The position numbers were made by a program, and so were the translations under genes. From the NCBI GenBank assembly GCA_009929315.1, contig SAAS01000007.1, positions 1-64,000 on the forward strand: a stretch of DNA of 64,000 nucleotides, read 5' to 3'. Of the stretch, positions 46,360 to 54,623 are shown piece after piece. This DNA comes from Clostridia bacterium. Lineage in GTDB: Bacteria; Bacillota; Clostridia; Oscillospirales; Oscillospiraceae. Numbering within the stretch: position 1 is the stretch's first letter; each line of letters opens with the position of its first letter. The notes under the pieces were generated by a model. The model was not told the origin of the DNA, did not search any database, and was given only the letters and a program-made list of their open reading frames with translations.

Positions 46360-46908
46360 CTAATTGAGGCTGAGTACATAATCGATAAGCGGCGCGGCAG
46401 ATGCGAGATTTGTGTGGTCGATATCTTTGCCGAAATTGTTTAGTGTATCCCGCTCGCTGTCCGACAAGTCCTCCGCCTTTTTCTTCTTGAGAATGTTATT
46501 AACCATTTTCATCATTGTCCTGTGCATGAAGCTCATTTTGTTCCACTCAAGACTTCCGCGAAAATTGAAGATATGCGTATGGGCCATAAGTTCCTTAGGC
46601 AGAGCCTTATTTACGCTGTTTATAATCGTGCGTGCTTCCGAAGCGACAGTTGGGTCGCCAAGCCCCACCGAGAACACAACGAGGCTCTTTCCTTCGAGCT
46701 TCTCAGCGTGTTTTTTCAGTTTTTTGAGCCCGTTAATAGAGCCTGCGTATATTCCGCCTCCGTATATTAGCGTGTCATATTTCTCAAAATCGATCTTTTT
46801 ATCTTTGCCAAGGTCATATAGGTCCGCTCCCAGTGACTGTGCGATGTGCTGTGCGTAAAGACTCGTGGCTCCGTAATGCGATTTAAATAATACAGCCGAA
46901 TTTGCCAT
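46360..46908 (-). CDS. flavodoxin-domain protein
   Basis: 182 residues. The FMN phosphate loop is KSHYGATSLYAQHI; central YDTLIYGGGIYAGSINGLKKL and VVFSVGLGDPTVA match the flavodoxin/HemG-like domain family. It probably carries electrons or acts as a small oxidoreductase. The start at 46908 has GAGGTG upstream; an in-frame upstream ATG lacks one. Confidence 0.88.
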   Translation of the reverse strand: MANSAVLFKSHYGATSLYAQHIAQSLGADLYDLGKDKKIDFEKYDTLIYGGGIYAGSINGLKKLKKHAEKLEGKSLVVFSVGLGDPTVASEARTIINSVNKALPKELMAHTHIFNFRGSLEWNKMSFMHRTMMKMVNNILKKKKAEDLSDSERDTLNNFGKDIDHTNLASAAPLIDYVLSLN

Positions 46909-47063
46909 AACAAACACCTCAAAAAATATTATTGTGAGTATGCGGTTCAAATTGGACACCGATGTAATTTATTGTATTATAGCACGCACCGATGACATAC
47001 GCCATAATCAATTGAAAAAGGATGATATTTTGTTGAACAAAGCGATATTATTAAAAAAATCTC

Positions 47064-47092
47064 TTGAAATGCCTGCACAACTGTGTTATCAT
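47064..47092 (+). promoter_or_regulatory. sigma-A promoter of secG
   Basis: TTGAAA (47064-47069), 17 bases, TATCAT (47087-47092). Confidence 0.65.
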
Positions 47093-47154
47093 CAGCTTTG
47101 CAACTGTAACCATATAGAGGGCTTCCCTCTTTTACATCGAAAGGATTAACTATT

Positions 47155-47397
47155 ATGGAAATAGCTCTCACAATTCTTCAGGTCGTTTCCTGCCTCTTCC
47201 TCATCATCGTGGTTCTCCTTCAGTCCGGCAAGCGCTCCGGTCTTTCCGGCGCAATTTCGGGAGCTGCAGACACCTTTATGACTCACTCGAAGGCTGTCAC
47301 CTGGGACGCAAAGTTTGCAAAGATGACTAAATGGGTCGGTCTTGGCTTTGTTGTTCTCACACTTGCGCTCAACATCATGTTCGCAAGCGTGAGCTAA
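47155..47397 (+). CDS. secG: preprotein translocase subunit SecG
   Basis: 80 residues: two TMs (about 3-21 and 56-76) joined by the SecG loop LQSGKRSGLSGAISGAADTF. It assists SecYE at the membrane. GAAAGGA precedes the ATG. Monocistronic, with terminator. Confidence 0.95.
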   Translation: MEIALTILQVVSCLFLIIVVLLQSGKRSGLSGAISGAADTFMTHSKAVTWDAKFAKMTKWVGLGFVVLTLALNIMFASVS

Positions 47398-47410
47398 AAT
47401 CGAATTAATC

Positions 47411-47445
47411 AAACCGGCGGTGAAATCACCGCCGGTTTTTCTTTT
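47411..47445. terminator. terminator, probably bidirectional
   Basis: AAACCGGCGGTGA/TCACCGCCGGTTT stem followed by TTCTTTTT on the plus strand; it lies between convergent secG and the CoA-transferase. Confidence 0.88.
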
Positions 47446-47451
47446 TCCGTT

Positions 47452-48657
47452 TTATTTTGCTATCGCGCCCAAAGCCGAAAGCTCCTCAATCTCGCCATCG
47501 GAGTATCCCGCCGCCCGAAGAACCTCGGCGGTGTGAGCTCCGATCGGAGCGGAGTGGACAAAATCTGTTATCGGCTGACCTGCAAAAAACACCGGCGTAT
47601 GCGTGTACATTGCCGTATTGCCGTCGGCAAAGCTATGCTTAAAGATGAACCCGTTTTCCAACGCCTGTTCGTCCTGCAGGATGTCGTCCAAATCCTGAAG
47701 CACCTCGTGGGGGAAATCCGCGGCGGTCAGCGTTTCAACCCACTCCTCACGAGTTTTTTCAATCATGATATCCGAAACCATCTTGGAGAGCTCCTCGCCG
47801 TAGATAAGTCCCGCGATCGGACTTGAGTACTCCTCGTTTGCGTAGAATTCTTCGGTATGCCCTGTGATTTCACAGAATCTCGGCAGATACAGCGCCCAGC
47901 TCGCTCCGGCAAGCATAATCCATTTCCCGTCCTTGCACTGATATGTATTGTTGAGCGAGTTAGGCGGGTTTGTACGGCTGTTCGGGAAGGAAGCTCCTAC
48001 CTGAACAAGCCCCATCATGCTGGATATGAGATAAATTGCCGACTGGAGAAGGCTTGAATTGACAAATTCGCCTTTCCCTGTCTTTTCTCTTTTATAAAGA
48101 GCTGCCAAAATGCCGCAAGCGAGGTTTGTTCCCAGAACATGGTCTCCCATGCCGGCTCCCGGATTGCAGGGAATGCCGTCCTTCTGAGCGAAGCAGAGCG
48201 AAATCCCTCCGCGCGAGAAAAAGGCCGTCGTATCGTAGCCGGGATGATCTTTAGCCGGACCCTCAAGGCCGTAGCCCGTGGCGAGAGCGTAGACCATTTT
48301 CGGGTTGAACGATGAAAGTTTTTCATAAGAAAGGCCGGCCTTTTCCAGAGCGTTTGGGCGCAGATTTGTTATGAACACATCCGCGTCCTTCAAAAGAGAT
48401 TTCAGCACCTGCGTTCCCTGCGGCACCTTGAGGTCAACCGCGACAAATTTTTTGTTGGCGTTATCTGAAGCGAAAACCGGATCCGCCTCGTCCGTTACGA
48501 GTCCCGCGGCGATATAACGCCACGCGTCGCCCTTCGGTGTTTCAACCTTGATGACTTCCGCGCCCCAATCGGCCAGTATTCTCGCGCAGGAAGGCCCCGC
48601 AATATAGGTCGACATTTCGACCACCTTAATCCCGGACAGCAAATTATTCTGATTCAT
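47452..48657 (-). CDS. CaiB/BaiF family (class III) CoA-transferase
   Basis: 401 residues. Family motifs: LLSGIKVVEMSTYIAGPSCA, LADWGAEVIKVETPKGD, FITNLRPNALEKAGLSYEKL. The Asp of PGYDTTAFFSRGG is the catalytic acyl-carrying residue by family position. It moves CoA between carboxylic acids such as carnitine, bile acids, oxalate or aryl acids; which one is unknown. AGGAGG precedes the ATG at 48657; an upstream in-frame ATG lies before the sigma-54 promoter. The gene is driven by a sigma-54 promoter and lies divergent to a sigma-54 activator. Confidence 0.93.
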   Translation of the reverse strand: MNQNNLLSGIKVVEMSTYIAGPSCARILADWGAEVIKVETPKGDAWRYIAAGLVTDEADPVFASDNANKKFVAVDLKVPQGTQVLKSLLKDADVFITNLRPNALEKAGLSYEKLSSFNPKMVYALATGYGLEGPAKDHPGYDTTAFFSRGGISLCFAQKDGIPCNPGAGMGDHVLGTNLACGILAALYKREKTGKGEFVNSSLLQSAIYLISSMMGLVQVGASFPNSRTNPPNSLNNTYQCKDGKWIMLAGASWALYLPRFCEITGHTEEFYANEEYSSPIAGLIYGEELSKMVSDIMIEKTREEWVETLTAADFPHEVLQDLDDILQDEQALENGFIFKHSFADGNTAMYTHTPVFFAGQPITDFVHSAPIGAHTAEVLRAAGYSDGEIEELSALGAIAK

Positions 48658-48710
48658 ATTTTCCTCCTTAATAATCAATATGTGCTCTTGCGCAGTCCGT
48701 TGTAGTAAGA

Positions 48711-48726
48711 AGCAAGTTCCGTGCCA
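48711..48726 (-). promoter_or_regulatory. sigma-54 (-24/-12) promoter of the CoA-transferase
   Basis: TGGCACGGAACTTGCT on the minus strand, matching TGGCACG-N4-TTGCW at every position. Transcription would start near 48700, about 42 bases before the ATG. Confidence 0.9.
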
Positions 48727-48831
48727 AACCGCGTTTGTTAAAATTATTGGCCTTTTGCGCGGCATATCGCCTGTTTTTCGCCTGATAAGTTCGTTATTCG
48801 CCGATGTCATATTGCGTGACGCGGCAGCACT

Positions 48832-48846
48832 CTTGCATCGTGCAAG
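48832..48846. promoter_or_regulatory. palindrome, probable activator-binding site (UAS)
   Basis: CTTGCATCGTGCAAG, a perfect palindrome around a TCG centre, about 110 bases upstream of the sigma-54 promoter, where enhancer sites of sigma-54 activators usually lie. A related TTGCACATTGCGGCAA is at 48941-48956, just before the activator gene. Confidence 0.65.
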
Positions 48847-48896
48847 ACGTTACGCATAATTTTACCAATTTTAGCTTCGCATTTTACTCAAAATTC

Positions 48897-48931
48897 TTGA
48901 CCTTGACGCTCAGATAGTGTACAAATGTTAT
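48897..48931 (+). promoter_or_regulatory. probable sigma-A promoter of the sigma-54 activator gene
   Basis: TTGACC/TTGACG at 48897-48908 with TACAAA or TGTTAT 17 bases downstream; which pair is used is unclear. Confidence 0.5.
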
Positions 48932-48971
48932 AAAGTACTCTTGCACATTGCGGCAATCGGAGGTGAAAGGC

Positions 48972-50657
48972 TTGAATAAATTTGAGCTGCTTGCGGATAC
49001 GGTTTCAAACCCCGTCTTCATTTCATCGGCAGACGGGAGGATTCTCCATATAAATGACAGCGCAAAAAGACTGCTTGAAATCTCGGGAATAACGGAATGC
49101 GAAAACATCTTCGAGCTGTGCGGCATAGCGCCCGATACTTCCGAGTATTTCTGTTTTGACTCCGTTCTTTCAAACCTCAAATATTCCGTATGCGCACTCT
49201 CCGTCACTGCGGAAAGCGGGGAGCTTTGCCGTTTTTTCATTTTTGAGGACAGCGTCGTTTGCTCAAAGCTCGTTTCCGAGATACTTGAGGCTATTGACGA
49301 GGGTGTGTCGGTTATCGACATTGACGGGCGCCTGGAAACTTTTAACGACATCGCGCTTAAATATGTGGGCATGAGTATCAGCGGCAGAAACGACTACATC
49401 GGTGAAAACCTTCAGCAGGCGCTGCGCGATAAGGAGCTTTTATTTGATGCGCTCAACCCTATTGTTATTAAAGAAAAAAAGGTCGTACGCAGAAATCTGG
49501 AGTACAGCAACGGCAATGTTGTCACTTATACCGGCACTCCCGTTTTCGACGACGAGCAAAAGCTTAAGCATGTTGTTTTGACCGGACGCGACGTGTCGCG
49601 CCTTGTCGCGCTTGAAAGTCAGCTCAACGAACTTGTCAAAATAAAAGACGACTATTACAGCCGTCTTTTGGAGCTTACAAAATACGCGGACGGTCAGGGT
49701 CCGGTCTGCTCAAGCAAAAAAATGGAGTATATACTCGGGCTTGCCTCAAAGGTTGCCGCCACTGACGTACCGATATTTTTGACGGGTGAATCCGGAGTCG
49801 GAAAAGAAGAGGTCGCCAGATTTATACACAAATACAGCAACCGCGGTGACAAGCCGTTTGTCGCGATAAACTGCGCAGCTATTCCCGAACAGCTCATAGA
49901 ATCCGAGCTTTTTGGCTTCGTGCGCGGCTCGTTTACCGGCGCTAATAAAAACGGGAAAAAGGGTCTTTTGGAGGAGGCGGACGGCGGTACTTTCTTTTTG
50001 GACGAAATAGGCGAGCTTCCCTTCGCTTTGCAGAGCAAACTCCTGCGCGTCGTGCAGGAGGGGAAAATGTACCGCATCGGCTCCACCGTCCCGATTGATT
50101 TGGATATTCGCTTTATTAGCGCGACAAACCGCGGCGAGGATGAGCTTCAAAGCTCCACAAAGTTTCGGCGGGATTTATATTATCGCCTTTGCGTGGTTCC
50201 GATAAATATCCCCCCTTTGAGAGAGCGGACGGACGATATAATCCCTCTGGTATCGAATTTTCTTGACAGCTTTAACCGCAAGTATCGTAAAAACATAAAA
50301 ATCAGCAATCAGGTCATGCGGAAGATGACAAGGCTCGAATGGCCGGGCAACGTGCGCGAGCTTAAAAATGTTGTCGAGCGGCTTGTTATTCTCTGCGGCG
50401 ACGGGCTGGTTGACGAGGAGCAGTTAAAGATTGCTCTCGATATGGGCAGCAGCTCTGCGAAGGAAAAAATCAGCATTAGCGGTCTTATGCCTCTGTCGGA
50501 AGCTCATGACTTAATAGACGACATTCTCATAAGAGAGGCATACAACCAATACGGAACAATAGTGAGCGCGGCCAAGGCTCTCAACATTGATCCCTCGACC
50601 ATCCACCGCAAAGTGAAGGACAGAAAAATCGACCTCGGCGGAGTATCCGCAAAATAA
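48972..50657 (+). CDS. sigma-54-dependent enhancer-binding regulator
   Basis: 561 residues from a TTG start at 48972 (GGAGG 8 bases upstream). Two N-terminal PAS-like domains (about 5-90 and 105-210) sense an unknown signal. The AAA+ domain has Walker A GESGVGKEE (about 272), the GSFTGA loop that contacts sigma-54, Walker B GGTFFLDEIGE and the arginine finger region RRDLYYRL. The C-terminal HTH (SAAKALNIDPSTIHRKVKDR) is TyrR/Fis-like. It lies divergent to the CoA-transferase with its sigma-54 promoter and so almost surely activates it. No rpoN in the window. Confidence 0.95.
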   Translation: MNKFELLADTVSNPVFISSADGRILHINDSAKRLLEISGITECENIFELCGIAPDTSEYFCFDSVLSNLKYSVCALSVTAESGELCRFFIFEDSVVCSKLVSEILEAIDEGVSVIDIDGRLETFNDIALKYVGMSISGRNDYIGENLQQALRDKELLFDALNPIVIKEKKVVRRNLEYSNGNVVTYTGTPVFDDEQKLKHVVLTGRDVSRLVALESQLNELVKIKDDYYSRLLELTKYADGQGPVCSSKKMEYILGLASKVAATDVPIFLTGESGVGKEEVARFIHKYSNRGDKPFVAINCAAIPEQLIESELFGFVRGSFTGANKNGKKGLLEEADGGTFFLDEIGELPFALQSKLLRVVQEGKMYRIGSTVPIDLDIRFISATNRGEDELQSSTKFRRDLYYRLCVVPINIPPLRERTDDIIPLVSNFLDSFNRKYRKNIKISNQVMRKMTRLEWPGNVRELKNVVERLVILCGDGLVDEEQLKIALDMGSSSAKEKISISGLMPLSEAHDLIDDILIREAYNQYGTIVSAAKALNIDPSTIHRKVKDRKIDLGGVSAK

Positions 50658-50662
50658 AAAAT

Positions 50663-50685
50663 CGGCTGCAGAAGCAGCCGGTTTT
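50663..50685 (+). terminator. terminator of the activator gene
   Basis: CGGCTGC-AGAA-GCAGCCG followed by GTTTT. Confidence 0.75.
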
Positions 50686-50706
50686 AGAAAAAACTCACTT
50701 GATGAT

Positions 50707-50737
50707 AAAAAAGCGGCAGGCTTGCACCTGCCGCTTT
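50707..50737 (-). terminator. terminator of gltA
   Basis: AAAGCGGCAGG/CCTGCCGCTTT stem with TTTT after it on the minus strand. Confidence 0.85.
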
Positions 50738-50746
50738 GTCTTACTG

Positions 50747-52108
50747 TTATCTTTCGTCCATAGGTATATATTCCATTTGCTCGAACGCCGCACGGTAAGC
50801 GGGGCGAATAATCTTGTTGCAGGAAACGACCTCCTCGATACGGTGAGCGCACCAGCCGGCGATTCGCGCAATCGCGAACAGTGGTGTAAAGAGATCCTCG
50901 GGGATTCCGAGCATCTGGTAGACAAGGCCGGAATACATATCGACATTCGCGCATATCGGCACTGTGAGCTTTTTGCGTTCCATGATAATTGGAATACCCA
51001 GACGCTCAACATCCTGCATGAGCTGGAACTGCTCGGTGAAGCCCTTTTTCTCCGCCATATCGGACGCATATTTTTTTAGAATCTCGGCACGGGGATCGGA
51101 AACCGTGTAGACCGCGTGACCCAAGCCGTAAATCTTCTTTGAGCCGTCGCCCTCGGTGCCGTCAACGATTTTTTCAAGATAAGCCTTCAGCTCGTCATCG
51201 TCCTTATAATCGTGGACATTGTCGCAGATATATCTGAACATATCCATAACCTTAGCGTTCGCGCCGCCGTGCAGGGGTCCCTTCAGGGAGTTAACCGCCG
51301 CGGAAATTGCGCTGTAGGTGTCCGTTCCCGTGGAGGAGAGTACGCGGCAGGCAAAGGAGGAGTTGTTTCCGGCGCCGTGCTCCGCGTGAAGAATCAGCAT
51401 AAGGTCAAGCAGATGCGCTTCCTCGGGGGTGTAGGACTTGTCCTTGCGCAGCATACGCAGGAAGTTCTCCGAAACCGAAAGGTTTTCCTTCGGAACGTGC
51501 AGGTAAAGCGATTTGCCGTCAAAATGGTGGCGCTTGACGGCGTAAGCGTTGGCAACGATGACCGGGAAACGACCGATAAGCTCAATCGACTGGCGAACAA
51601 GGTTTTCAATTGAAATATCATCGGGGTTGTCGTCATAGGAGTAAAGAGCAAGCACGCTTCTGGCAAGCTTGTTCATAACATTTTTACTGGGCGCCTTAAG
51701 TATCATATCTTCGGTGAAGTTCTGCGGCAGCATTCTGGAGCGCGATAAAATCGCGTCGAAATGCTCAAACTGCTCCTTATTAGGAAGGCTGCCGATTAAG
51801 AGCAGATAGGCGACCTCCTCGAAACCGAAGGTACCGTTCTTCGTATGCTCATTGATTATATCTTCAACATCAATGCCGCGATAGTAGAGCTTGCCGGGAA
51901 CAGGGACTCGTCCGGCATCCTGAACATAGTAGCCCTGAACACTGCCGACACGGGTAACACCGGCCATAACGCCTGTTCCGTCTTCGTTGCGCAGTCCCCT
52001 TTTTATTGCGTGGTTTTTGTACTGTTCGCTGTCGATTGTATATGCGGCGCGAATATCACCGCACAAATCGGCTACATATCCTGTCAGCACATCTTTGGTA
52101 ACATCCAA
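50747..52108 (-). CDS. gltA: citrate (Si)-synthase
   Basis: 453 residues. Catalytic motifs: HAEHGAGNNSSFACRVLSST, GPLHGGANAKVMDM, GLGHAVYTVSDPRAEIL with the conserved His and Asp. It condenses oxaloacetate and acetyl-CoA. The start is taken as TTG at 52108, because AAGGAGG lies 8 bases upstream and because the promoter -10 (52152-52157) overlaps the only upstream ATG. Divergent from aconitase and isocitrate dehydrogenase, with which it makes 2-oxoglutarate. Confidence 0.95.
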   Translation of the reverse strand: MDVTKDVLTGYVADLCGDIRAAYTIDSEQYKNHAIKRGLRNEDGTGVMAGVTRVGSVQGYYVQDAGRVPVPGKLYYRGIDVEDIINEHTKNGTFGFEEVAYLLLIGSLPNKEQFEHFDAILSRSRMLPQNFTEDMILKAPSKNVMNKLARSVLALYSYDDNPDDISIENLVRQSIELIGRFPVIVANAYAVKRHHFDGKSLYLHVPKENLSVSENFLRMLRKDKSYTPEEAHLLDLMLILHAEHGAGNNSSFACRVLSSTGTDTYSAISAAVNSLKGPLHGGANAKVMDMFRYICDNVHDYKDDDELKAYLEKIVDGTEGDGSKKIYGLGHAVYTVSDPRAEILKKYASDMAEKKGFTEQFQLMQDVERLGIPIIMERKKLTVPICANVDMYSGLVYQMLGIPEDLFTPLFAIARIAGWCAHRIEEVVSCNKIIRPAYRAAFEQMEYIPMDER

Positions 52109-52151
52109 ACTTAGCCCCTCCTTTTTGATGGATTGAAATCCGATACCGCTC

Positions 52152-52180
52152 ATTATACACACGAAAACTCAAATATGCAA
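52152..52180 (-). promoter_or_regulatory. sigma-A promoter of gltA
   Basis: TTGCAT (52175-52180), 17 bases, TATAAT (52152-52157) on the minus strand. Confidence 0.75.
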
Positions 52181-52280
52181 GTTGTATTTGTCATATTATT
52201 CATATTGCAACTAAATGTTATTTTTATTCGAGCTTTTTTTATGAGTTTTTGCAATTGCCAGAATCATTCCTGCAAACATC

Positions 52281-52309
52281 TTGTCAATTTAGCGATTTAT
52301 TGCTATACT
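52281..52309 (+). promoter_or_regulatory. sigma-A promoter of acn-icd
   Basis: TTGTCA (52281-52286), 17 bases, TATACT (52304-52309); 33 bases before the acn start. Confidence 0.75.
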
Positions 52310-52341
52310 GTTTAGCGTAAATCACAGCGAGGGTGAAGATA

Positions 52342-54588
52342 ATGATTAAACTTTTCAAAAACGGATTTTTCCTTAAAAACGGCGTGCCTGCGGAAGCTCT
52401 TTCCGGCTCTGACGACCTTGAAGCCGCGCGCAAAAAAACGATGGCGTTCAGGATTCTTGAGGCTCACAATAAATCGGGTAATATGGACAGTCTGCGTCTT
52501 AAATTCGACAGTCTGATTTCGCACGACATCACCTATGTCGGCATTATTCAGACCGCGAAGGGCAGCGGGCTTACTAAGTTTCCCGTTCCTTATGTCATGA
52601 CCAACTGTCACAACAGCCTTTGCGCTGTCGGCGGAACGATAAACGAGGATGACCACGTTTTCGGTCTTTCTGCCGCCAAAAAATACGGCGGCATCTATGT
52701 CCCCGCCAATGTCGCGGTTATTCATCAGTACGCTCGCGAAATGATGTCCGGCTGCGGACGCATGATTCTCGGCAGCGACAGCCACACGCGCTACGGTGCG
52801 CTGGGCACAATGGGTATCGGCGAGGGCGGCCCGGAAATTGTAAAGCAACTCTTATCAAACACTTACGACGTTAAGCGTCCGGAGGTGGTGCTTTGTTATC
52901 TCACGGGAGCGCCGAAGCACGGCGTCGGGCCGCACGATGTTGCAATTGCCCTTTGCGGTGCCGTTTACGACAACGGCTTTGTTAAAAACAAGCTTATGGA
53001 GTTTGTCGGCCCCGGAATTAAAAATCTTCCCATGGATTTCCGCATCGGCATTGATGTTATGACCACGGAAACCACTTGCCTCAGCTCAATTTGGGAAACT
53101 GACAGCGCCGTTTCGGAATACTACTCGGCGCATGGCAGGCAGCAGGACTATAAGGCGCTTTCTCCGCTTGACGGCGCATATTACGATTCAATGATAGAGA
53201 TTGACCTTAGCTCGATTGAACCTATGGCGGCTCTGCCCTTTCACCCTTCGAAGGCTTATACCATACGTGAGCTTCAGGAAAACGGCGGCGACATTCTGCG
53301 GCAGGTTGAGCTTGACGCCGAAAAGACGCTTTCTGGCGGAACTAAGCTCAGTCTAACCGATAAACTGATAAATGGCAAGATAGTCGTAGATCAGGGCGTA
53401 ATTGCCGGCTGTGCAGGCGGAATGTACGACAATATCGCTGAGGCAGCGGCAATTTTAAACGGCTATTCCGTGGGCGACGGCTATTTTTCCCTGTCGGTTT
53501 ATCCGCCGAGCATCCCCGTAAACCTCGAGCTTATAAAAAGCGGTGTTCAACAAAGCCTGATGGAAAGCGGAGCGCTTTTCAAGCCCTGCTTCTGCGGCCC
53601 CTGCTTCGGCGCGGGCGACGTTCCCTCGAATAACGCTCTCTCTATACGCCACACCACAAGAAACTTCCCGAACCGCGAAGGCTCGAAGCCCTCGGACGGA
53701 CAAATTTCCTCCGTTATGCTCATGGATGCGCGCTCAATTGCCGCGACAGCGCGCAATAAGGGCGTTTTAACGAGCGCCGCCGAGCTTGACTATGAGGCTC
53801 CCGTTGGGAACGCTTACGGCTTTGATAAATCGGTTTACGAAAAGCGCGTGTACTTCGGCTTCGGCAAGGCGGACGACAAGGAAGCTCTCAAAATGGGTCC
53901 GAATATTGCCGAGTGGCCGAAAATTCCGCCGCTTGCCGACAATGCTCTTATAGAGCTTGCCTGCGTTCTTCACGACCCCGTGACAACTACGGACGAGCTT
54001 ATCCCCTCGGGAGAAACCTCCTCCTACCGCTCGAATCCGATGAGGCTCGCCTCCTTCACTCTCTCACGCCGCGACCCGAATTATGTCGGCAAGGCAAAGG
54101 AAATAGCCGCGCTCGAGGCAAAGCGCGCCGAGGGCGATTATCCGCAGGAGCTTACGCAAGTCATTGCCAAGCTCGGCCTTTCGGCGGATATTCTGGGGAG
54201 CACGGCGGTTTCCAGCGCGATTTTTGCAAGAAAACCCGGAGACGGCTCCGCCCGTGAGCAGGCGGCCTCCTGCCAGCGCGTGCTCGGCGGCGGCGCAAAT
54301 ATCTGCTATGAGTTTGCAACAAAGCGCTATCGCTCCAACTGCATTAACTGGGGAATGCTCCCCTTTACGATAGACAGGGATGTAGACTTCAGCTACGAGC
54401 CGGGCGACTGGATTTTCGTGCCCGACATAAAAACGGCTGTTGAATCGGGAGCCGAGAACATATCGGCAAAGGTCATTTCGGAGCGCGGTGTTTCCGATAT
54501 AACGCTTCATCTCAGCGGTCTGACCGCCGACGAGAAGGAGATTATTCTCTGCGGCTGCCTGATGAATTACTACGCCGCACATAAATAA
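52342..54588 (+). CDS. acn: aconitate hydratase
   Basis: 748 residues, the shorter (mitochondrial-like) aconitase size. [4Fe-4S] ligands are in IAGCAGGMYDN and CFCGPCFGAGD; other motifs: MILGSDSHTRYGALGTMGIGE, NNALSIRHTTRNFPNREGS and the swivel-domain LGGGANICYEFATKRYRSN. It isomerises citrate to isocitrate. GAGGGTGA precedes the ATG at 52342. icd follows after 35 bases. Confidence 0.97.
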   Translation: MIKLFKNGFFLKNGVPAEALSGSDDLEAARKKTMAFRILEAHNKSGNMDSLRLKFDSLISHDITYVGIIQTAKGSGLTKFPVPYVMTNCHNSLCAVGGTINEDDHVFGLSAAKKYGGIYVPANVAVIHQYAREMMSGCGRMILGSDSHTRYGALGTMGIGEGGPEIVKQLLSNTYDVKRPEVVLCYLTGAPKHGVGPHDVAIALCGAVYDNGFVKNKLMEFVGPGIKNLPMDFRIGIDVMTTETTCLSSIWETDSAVSEYYSAHGRQQDYKALSPLDGAYYDSMIEIDLSSIEPMAALPFHPSKAYTIRELQENGGDILRQVELDAEKTLSGGTKLSLTDKLINGKIVVDQGVIAGCAGGMYDNIAEAAAILNGYSVGDGYFSLSVYPPSIPVNLELIKSGVQQSLMESGALFKPCFCGPCFGAGDVPSNNALSIRHTTRNFPNREGSKPSDGQISSVMLMDARSIAATARNKGVLTSAAELDYEAPVGNAYGFDKSVYEKRVYFGFGKADDKEALKMGPNIAEWPKIPPLADNALIELACVLHDPVTTTDELIPSGETSSYRSNPMRLASFTLSRRDPNYVGKAKEIAALEAKRAEGDYPQELTQVIAKLGLSADILGSTAVSSAIFARKPGDGSAREQAASCQRVLGGGANICYEFATKRYRSNCINWGMLPFTIDRDVDFSYEPGDWIFVPDIKTAVESGAENISAKVISERGVSDITLHLSGLTADEKEIILCGCLMNYYAAHK

Positions 54589-54623
54589 AGTTTGCGACCA
54601 CACCAATATTGAGGAGTATCAAG

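Noticed and set aside
52109..52162. Upstream start for citrate synthase
   Set aside because: The only ATG there overlaps the TATAAT element and has no ribosome site.
54064..54606. 180-codon minus-strand frame at the end of acn
   Set aside because: It is antisense to conserved aconitase coding sequence, with no ribosome site or motif.
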